From CAZISM01 sp964541895 (lineage in GTDB: Bacteria; Zhuqueibacterota; Zhuqueibacteria; Residuimicrobiales; Residuimicrobiaceae), in contig CAZISM010000096.1 of assembly GCA_964541895.1 (NCBI GenBank), positions 1-20,232 on the forward strand: 20,232 nt of DNA, written 5' to 3'. The translations under genes and the position numbers were made by a program. The notes beneath the pieces were generated by a model. It was not told the origin of the DNA, ran no database searches, and worked only from the letters and a program-made list of their open reading frames with translations. Shown in pieces: positions 14,889 through 20,232 of this stretch. The number at the start of each line of letters is the position of its first letter. Position 1 is the first letter of the stretch.

Positions 14889-17348
14889 ATGCCAAATTCG
14901 ACCGGCTCCATGAAATGGATTTTGCTTATCGCACTCGCCGCCATCCTCATTTTTCTCTACAGCATAGACGATATCCTGCCCTTTAAAGCCGCCTCCTTTT
15001 CGCTGGACCGGTCCCAGGCCATTGCCAAAGCGAACACCTTTCTCGAAAAGGCCGGCTATGACCTCTCTCCGTTTCAAGTCACGGCCATGGTGAAAGAATG
15101 GTCGTCCGCCTTTCAATACCTGCAGACGCAAGTGGGACTGGACACCGCTCTCATCATTGCGCAGAACCGGGACGCGGCCATTTTTTCCGTAAACTGGATG
15201 GTGTACTATTATCAGAACCTCCCGGCCAGTGCACCGCAACAGAAATTTTATGTCGAAGTGACGCCCCGGGGAGAGGTCTGCTGTTTTACCCATATCATCC
15301 CGGCCGAACTGGATAGCCTGCCTCTGCCGCAGGCCCATCTCAAACAGGACAGCGCCCTGGCGTTGGCCAGGGGCTATATCGCGCTGCAGGGCATTGCGCT
15401 GGACTCTTTTCAGGTCGACAACTTTTCCAGCCAGTCCTTTGCCAGGCGCACCGATCACCTGTTTCGCTGGAAAAAAAATTATGAACGGGCGCCCGGCGAA
15501 TTGTACCTCTCCGTCAAGGTGCAGGGCAACCGCATCGATGAATTCCGGCAATGGTATGATCCGCCGCCGCGCGACTCTGTGAAACTGAAAGCGGCCCAGG
15601 GCTATCGCTTTTTCGTCCAGGTGGCGGCGATCATCCTCTTTTGCATCTTTATCGTGCTGCCCATACTGCTCTTTCTGAAAAAATACCACGAAGGCGAAGT
15701 CGGGGTCGGACGCGCCAGCCTGCTTTTTATCGTATTATGGACAACCGTAAGCGCCTATACCGTGCTCACCATTCCGGTACAGGCGTTTGGCTGGGGACTG
15801 GGCGAATTGAGTTTTGACTTTATTGTCCTGGTCAAGCTGGTGATGTACATGATCATCGTCTATCCCTTGTGGGGCACATTGCTGTTCACCAGCTGGAGCG
15901 TCGGTGAGTCTCTGGCGCGCGAAACCGGAGCGCAAAAACTGGCCGGTGTGGATGCGCTCTTCCATTTCAGAGCATCGACGTTGACCTTCGCCTCGTCGGC
16001 GTTGCGCGGCTATGCCTTTGGCTTTATCGCACTGGGCGGAACAGCCCTGCTGTTGCGATTCAGCTTGCACTATCTTAACGGCACCACCACCAACATCAGC
16101 GGCTATATCTCCACGATCGCGATCTATCTGCCGTTTCTGGTGCCATTCCTGACCGCACTGACCACCGCGCTTATGGCCGAGATACCATACCGGCTCTTTT
16201 TCAACGCCTTTATCTATCAAAAAACCCATCTGCGCACCCTGGCGGTCGTTGTCAGCGCGTTGCTCTTTGCCGTCACCGGCGGCGTGTTCACCTATTATCC
16301 CTTTGTGCTGAATCCGCTCTATCTGGAGCTGTTGCTCCTTTTTGTCCTCGGCCTCTTTTTCGGCACGCTCTTCTGGAAATACGATCTGCTGACCGTGCTC
16401 GTCGCCAACTTTGTCTTCATCGGCGTTCTGCAGGCTATCCCGATCGTCACCAACACCGCCCCCTACCTGTTCTACTCGGGCGTGGTCGGTCTGGTGCTGC
16501 TGTTCGTTCCGGTCCCGTTCATCATCAGCGGCTATCTGCGCAAAGAAACCTTTGCCTATGAAGCGGATACCACCCCCGCGCACATCAAACGGATCAGTGA
16601 ACGCGTGCGCATGGCCAAGGAGCTGGAGATCGCCCGTCAGGTGCAGATGAAACTCCTGCCCAAGACCAGCCCCACCCTGGCCGGATGCGACGTCGCCGGT
16701 TTTTGCATTCCCGCCAAAGAGGTGGGCGGCGATTATTATGATTTTATCCCCCTGGGCGAACAGCGGCTGGGCATCGCCATCGGCGACGTCTCTGGCAAAG
16801 GAGTTCCCGCCGCCATCTATATGACGCTGACCAAAGGGGTGTTTCAATCCCACGCCGAAGTGGACGTGTCACCGAAAAAAGTCCTCACCAAGGTCAACAG
16901 CCTCATGTACCGCTCCATCGAGCGCGGCTCCTTCGTCAGCATGTTTTATGCCATCATCGATCTGGTGGCGATGAAAATGGTCTATGCCCGGGCAGGCCAC
17001 AACCCGGCAATATATTTCAACCTCAGCAAAAATCTCTTTGACGCCCTCGAACCGGCCGGCATCGCCCTCGGTTTGGAACGGGGCGAGGTGTTCAGCCAGG
17101 TCATCAGGGAGCAGGAACTGCCGCTGCAGTCCGGCGATCTGTTCGTTTTCTATACCGACGGATTCAGCGAAGCCATGAACCGCGACCAGCAGCAATACAG
17201 CGAAGAACGGTTGTATGCCACCATCCGGGACACCGCCGGCGACACGGCGCAAAACATCATTCACGCCATTTATCTGGACGTCAAAGCGTTCTCCCACGAC
17301 TACCCGCAGCACGACGACATGACCATGGTGGTGGTGAAAATCCACTGA
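14889..17348 (+). CDS. Membrane SpoIIE/PP2C phosphatase fused to degenerate CPBP-like membrane domain
   Basis: An 819-residue multi-pass protein, ATG 14889 with AGGA about 8 nt upstream. Layout: an anchor helix (8-25); an extracytoplasmic region (about 35-235) with two similar PepSY-like units, each starting with a run like 'A.A.A..FL...G.dLS.FQV' (near 41 and 154); about nine membrane helices (240-548) in which AEIPYR (430-435) and SALLFAVTGG (456-465) resemble CPBP (CAAX-type) protease motifs; a coiled linker with the RsbU-style KELEIARQVQMKLLP (577-591); and a complete PP2C domain: GGDYYDF (613-619), GDVSGKGVPAAI (632-643), AGHNPAI (702-708), YTDGFSEAMN (755-764) and HDDMT (808-812). The phosphatase metal-binding Asp residues are intact, so it likely dephosphorylates a serine/threonine phosphoprotein such as an anti-sigma antagonist. 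The CPBP part lacks the paired Glu and the His, so it is probably a sensor rather than a protease. Confidence 0.87.
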   Translation: MPNSTGSMKWILLIALAAILIFLYSIDDILPFKAASFSLDRSQAIAKANTFLEKAGYDLSPFQVTAMVKEWSSAFQYLQTQVGLDTALIIAQNRDAAIFSVNWMVYYYQNLPASAPQQKFYVEVTPRGEVCCFTHIIPAELDSLPLPQAHLKQDSALALARGYIALQGIALDSFQVDNFSSQSFARRTDHLFRWKKNYERAPGELYLSVKVQGNRIDEFRQWYDPPPRDSVKLKAAQGYRFFVQVAAIILFCIFIVLPILLFLKKYHEGEVGVGRASLLFIVLWTTVSAYTVLTIPVQAFGWGLGELSFDFIVLVKLVMYMIIVYPLWGTLLFTSWSVGESLARETGAQKLAGVDALFHFRASTLTFASSALRGYAFGFIALGGTALLLRFSLHYLNGTTTNISGYISTIAIYLPFLVPFLTALTTALMAEIPYRLFFNAFIYQKTHLRTLAVVVSALLFAVTGGVFTYYPFVLNPLYLELLLLFVLGLFFGTLFWKYDLLTVLVANFVFIGVLQAIPIVTNTAPYLFYSGVVGLVLLFVPVPFIISGYLRKETFAYEADTTPAHIKRISERVRMAKELEIARQVQMKLLPKTSPTLAGCDVAGFCIPAKEVGGDYYDFIPLGEQRLGIAIGDVSGKGVPAAIYMTLTKGVFQSHAEVDVSPKKVLTKVNSLMYRSIERGSFVSMFYAIIDLVAMKMVYARAGHNPAIYFNLSKNLFDALEPAGIALGLERGEVFSQVIREQELPLQSGDLFVFYTDGFSEAMNRDQQQYSEERLYATIRDTAGDTAQNIIHAIYLDVKAFSHDYPQHDDMTMVVVKIH

Positions 17349-17384
17349 CCATCGCTCCGGCGGCACAGCCTGCATATTTTCTGC

Positions 17385-17413
17385 TTGAAATAATGCACGC
17401 TATTGCGTAACAT
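17385..17413 (+). promoter_or_regulatory. Candidate sigma-70-like promoter for the M1 peptidase gene
   Basis: -35 TTGAAA (17385-17390), a 17-nt spacer and -10 TAACAT (17408-17413). The predicted start near 17420 leaves a leader of about 85 nt. The rest of the 155-bp gap shows nothing else clear. Confidence 0.38.
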
Positions 17414-17503
17414 TATGATCATCGCGCTCATAACGGTTCTCAGAGCCGCCTTGCCTCGCCGGATCACTCAGTCATTGACAACCATTCCATTCAGGAGCCT
17501 GCA

Positions 17504-19483
17504 ATGCCCAATCGTTGGTGTTGGTTTCTGGCGCTCAGCGCGCAGCCGATATTGGCCAGCCTGCCCACTCTGTTTGATCCACCCCTCTCTCCCCGCATCG
17601 CCAATTATACCATACAGGTGAATTTGTCGCCAACACAAAGACGCCTGCAGGGCCGCGAGACGGTGCTCTGGCACAACAAAACCGAAACAGCCGCCACCGA
17701 GCTGCAGTTCCATCTCTATCTCAATGCGTTTCGCAACAACCGCTCCACCTTTATGCGCGAATCCGGATCCCGAGCCGTTGCTGCAAAGGCCGACAGTGCC
17801 GCCTGGGGCTATATTAACGTCGATCGCCTGTTGCTGGCAGACAGCACCGACCTCACCAACCGCATCGAATTCATCCGGCCGGACGACGGCAACCTGGACG
17901 ATAAAACCGTCATTCGCCTGCCCCTGACAGCACCGGTCCAGCCGGGCGCATCTATCGTCCTGCATGTGGATTTTACCGCGCAGCTGCCTCAACCCCCCAT
18001 CGCCCGCACCGGCGCCAAAGACGAATATTTTTTTGTCGGCCAATGGTTCCCTAAAATCGGTGTGTTTGAAAACGGCCGCTGGAACTGCCATCAATTTCAT
18101 GCCCACTCGGAATTTTACGCCGACTTTGGCGTATATGACGTTCTCATGACCGTGCCGCAAAAAAATCTGCTGGCGGCCACCGGCCTCTGCCTGGGCGTGG
18201 AACAGCATGGCGACAGCACAGCCACCCATCACTACTATGCCCAGGATGTGCATGACTTTGCCTGGACCACCAGCCCGGATTTTGTCGAATTCAAAGACCG
18301 GGCACAGGATGTGGAGATCAGAGCCCTGCTGCAGAAGGATCACGCCGGACAGGGACAACGACACCTCGAGGCCGCCAAAACCGCCATCGAATACTTTCAA
18401 AACTGGTACGGCGACTATCCCTATCCCAATCTGACGGTCATCGATCCGCGCCGCGGCGCCGGCGCCACCGGCGGCATGGAATATCCCACCCTGATCACCG
18501 CCGCTACGGCGTATGGATTGCCCGAAAGCGTGCGCGTCCCCGAGATGATCATCATCCATGAATTCGGACACAACTATTGGTACGGTTTAGTGGCCAGCAA
18601 CGAGTTCGAAGAGCCGTGGCTGGATGAAGGCATCAACACCTACAGCGAAATTCAGATCTTTGCTGACAAATACGGCCCCAACGGCGATATCATCGATCTC
18701 TGGGGACTGGAAATCAACGACCTGCATCTGCACCGCCTGCAGCACCTCGCCGATGATCACACCGATCGCATTCTGCAAAACGCGTGGTCCTTTTATTCCT
18801 CCGGCAGTTATGGCGTCAATTCCTATTCCAGACCCGGACTCGTTCTCTGCACCCTGCACAACCTGCTTGGCAAGGAGACCATGCTCAAGGTCATGCGCAC
18901 CTATTTCGAACGCTGGAAATTCAAACATCCGCACACGCGGGATTTTATCGATGTGGTCCATCAGGTGAGCGGACAGGATCTCAACTGGTTTTTCAACCAG
19001 GCGCTCTATGCCAATAAAATCCTGGATTATGGCATCGAACGGGTATCCTGCCGGCCGATCGCAGACTCGGCCGGGTATGATTATTCTTGGCCGGTCCGCA
19101 CGGACAGCAGCGCAGTGACACCGAACAACCAGAAAAAAGAGCTGTATGAATCCCTGGTTTATGTGCGCCGGCTGGGACAATTTATCTTCCCGGTTGACAT
19201 AGAATTCCAGTTCGAAAACGGCCACAAGATACGTAAGACCTGGGACGGGCAAGCCAACTGGAAAAAATACCGCTTTGTCCGCAAAGAAAAACTGCGCTGT
19301 GCCACCGTCGATCCGGACCATAAAATTCCTCTGGACGTGAATCTGACCAACAACAGTTATACGCTGCAACGTCAGAGCGTGCGCATAAACCGTTTGGCAG
19401 CCCGGTTGCTGTTTTACCTGCAGGCGCTGCTGGATCAACCGGAGATACTGCTGTTGCTGCCGCGACTCAGTATCAATCTCTAG
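17504..19483 (+). CDS. M1 family zinc metallopeptidase (aminopeptidase N-like)
   Basis: A 659-residue zinc aminopeptidase-type protein. ATG 17504 has AGGAG 7 nt upstream. Residues 1-19 form a signal peptide (MPNRWCWFLALSAQPILA), so it is exported. The N-terminal beta domain begins near 30 (IANYTIQVNLSPTQRRLQG). The GGMEYP exopeptidase motif is at 323-328, the zinc site HEFGH at 352-356, and the third zinc ligand is Glu 375 (PWLDEGINTYSE), giving the expected HEXXH-18-E spacing. A helical region follows with YFERWKFKHPHTRDF and the LNWFFNQAL motif common in bacterial M1 proteins, and then a beta region that keeps the 'D..N' finish (DPDHKIPLDVNLTNNS). It has no type IX C-terminal domain, unlike the subtilase, so it probably stays in the periplasm or envelope. 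A membrane protein gene follows after 14 nt. Confidence 0.92.
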   Translation: MPNRWCWFLALSAQPILASLPTLFDPPLSPRIANYTIQVNLSPTQRRLQGRETVLWHNKTETAATELQFHLYLNAFRNNRSTFMRESGSRAVAAKADSAAWGYINVDRLLLADSTDLTNRIEFIRPDDGNLDDKTVIRLPLTAPVQPGASIVLHVDFTAQLPQPPIARTGAKDEYFFVGQWFPKIGVFENGRWNCHQFHAHSEFYADFGVYDVLMTVPQKNLLAATGLCLGVEQHGDSTATHHYYAQDVHDFAWTTSPDFVEFKDRAQDVEIRALLQKDHAGQGQRHLEAAKTAIEYFQNWYGDYPYPNLTVIDPRRGAGATGGMEYPTLITAATAYGLPESVRVPEMIIIHEFGHNYWYGLVASNEFEEPWLDEGINTYSEIQIFADKYGPNGDIIDLWGLEINDLHLHRLQHLADDHTDRILQNAWSFYSSGSYGVNSYSRPGLVLCTLHNLLGKETMLKVMRTYFERWKFKHPHTRDFIDVVHQVSGQDLNWFFNQALYANKILDYGIERVSCRPIADSAGYDYSWPVRTDSSAVTPNNQKKELYESLVYVRRLGQFIFPVDIEFQFENGHKIRKTWDGQANWKKYRFVRKEKLRCATVDPDHKIPLDVNLTNNSYTLQRQSVRINRLAARLLFYLQALLDQPEILLLLPRLSINL

Positions 19484-19497
19484 AGAGCGAGGCGCGT

Positions 19498-20232
19498 ATG
19501 CTGGATTATCTGATCTGGGGCTTGAAACAGGTGCGCCGACACCGGCGGCTGCTGGTCATCCTCTATCTGCTCAACCTTTTGACAGCCCTGGTCGGGCTGT
19601 GGCCGCTCCATGCGGCCATGCGCGAGTTTGCCGGTCACAGTCGATTGACGGCCACGGACAGTATGCCTTCGTTCGACCTAGTGCTGGAATTTCTCATCTA
19701 TAAAAAAGATGTGCTGCCGGCCATGGCGCCCGTCCTGGTCGCCTCGTTCCTGGTCTATGGCCTGGTACAGCTCTTTCTCTATGGCGGCATTCTCTCTGTT
19801 TTTTTGCGCAACCGCAAATACGAGGCCGCTTATTTCTGGGGCCGCTGCGGCAAGCTGTTTCGCCGCCTGCTGGTCCTGCTGCTGTGGAGCCTGCCCTTCC
19901 TGGCTGTTCTGCTGTTGCTGCCGCAGTCCTTCAAGCTGATTAAAAAAGCGCTGTGGGGACCGGATCCGTATCAGTACATCACCTTCTGGAGCGGCTGGCT
20001 GGTGACGATCGTGCAGATGGCCTTCATGCTGCTCTATTATCTGCTCTACGATTACGCCGCCCTGTACCTCGTTCGCCATGAAAACGCGCGCTCTTTGGAG
20101 GCGCTTAAACATTCCCTGATCTTTAATCTGAAAAATTTTGCCACCACCACCGGCATTACCTTTGCCGTAGCCGGCGTCGGCATCGCCCTGATGCTGCTCT
20201 ATAGCGCCCTGGCCGCCCTGCTGGATTTCGAT
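19498..20232 (+). CDS. Polytopic membrane protein of unknown function, cut by window end
   Basis: An open frame runs from ATG 19498 to the last base, giving 245 visible residues. GAGG stands about 6 nt upstream, and the gene begins 14 nt after the M1 peptidase stop, so the two are probably one transcript. After a basic N-terminal segment (KQVRRHRR) there are hydrophobic segments near residues 18-36, 73-100, 122-143, 163-188 and 216-242, with cytoplasmic-looking basic loops between them (FLRNRKYEAAYFWGRCGKLFRR; ALKHSLIFNLKN). This resembles permease-like or DUF-type integral membrane proteins in general, but I recognise no family. The repeated pattern of aromatic and basic loops is consistent with five or six helices. 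Function is not inferred. Confidence 0.72.
   Translation, partial: MLDYLIWGLKQVRRHRRLLVILYLLNLLTALVGLWPLHAAMREFAGHSRLTATDSMPSFDLVLEFLIYKKDVLPAMAPVLVASFLVYGLVQLFLYGGILSVFLRNRKYEAAYFWGRCGKLFRRLLVLLLWSLPFLAVLLLLPQSFKLIKKALWGPDPYQYITFWSGWLVTIVQMAFMLLYYLLYDYAALYLVRHENARSLEALKHSLIFNLKNFATTTGITFAVAGVGIALMLLYSALAALLDFD

Noticed and set aside
15735..16853. A 372-codon open frame antisense to the phosphatase fusion gene
   Set aside because: It is rich in Gln, Gly, Asp and Glu, the usual mirror image of membrane-helix and PP2C coding sequence, with no ribosome site.
1..20232. tRNA or rRNA genes, CRISPR arrays, insertion sequences or prophage genes
   Set aside because: I saw no cloverleaf, no regularly spaced direct repeats and no transposase or phage-type protein in any frame.

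Overview
The window looks like chromosomal DNA of a GC-rich, Gram-negative-type bacterium of the Fibrobacteres-Chlorobi-Bacteroidetes (FCB) neighbourhood or a candidate phylum near it (KSB1, Calditrichota and Marinimicrobia are plausible; this is inference). The reasons are a gingipain-type (C25) propeptide, a secreted subtilase ending in an 'NPFN' FlgD-like/type IX secretion C-terminal domain with a 'DGNGDG..KPGE' linker, Tat-tagged Gfo/Idh and enolase-superfamily enzymes, and a membrane SpoIIE-type phosphatase. Several promoters nevertheless look like ordinary sigma-70 -35/-10 boxes. I see no rRNA, tRNA, CRISPR array, insertion sequence or phage gene; every gene looks intact except the two cut by the window ends.

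Layout. (1) 1-3022, minus strand: the N-terminal part of a C25-type peptidase with its own promoter, preceded by pbpC (penicillin-binding protein 1C). (2) 3341-4498, plus strand: a small nitroreductase and a B3/B4 tRNA-binding-domain protein 3 nt apart. (3) 4499-4746: convergent intergenic region with strong hairpins. (4) 4747-8562, minus strand: a three-gene operon of a 2-hydroxyacid dehydrogenase, a Tat-tagged Gfo/Idh/MocA oxidoreductase and a Tat-tagged enolase-superfamily (MLE subgroup) enzyme. (5) 8755-11706, plus strand: a UPF0316/DUF2179 membrane protein, an amino-acid-type ABC ATPase with a TTG start, and a fused substrate-binding-protein/permease. (6) 11954-14809: the secreted subtilase. 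(7) 14889-17348: a large membrane protein with duplicated PepSY-like segments, a degenerate CPBP-protease-like membrane domain and a PP2C/SpoIIE phosphatase domain. (8) 17504-20232: an M1 metallopeptidase and, 14 nt behind it, the start of a polytopic membrane protein cut by the window end.

The most informative regulatory region is 8563-8691. Two divergent sigma-70-like promoters, each with a 17-nt spacer, face away from each other, and a 19-bp imperfect dyad exactly fills the interval between their -35 boxes. This suggests one regulator controls both the catabolic operon on the left and the transporter operon on the right, which would make them an uptake-and-degradation unit for an unidentified acidic or amino-acid-like substrate. 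The other notable themes are exported proteolysis (C25, S8 and M1 peptidases) and the unusual phosphatase fusion.
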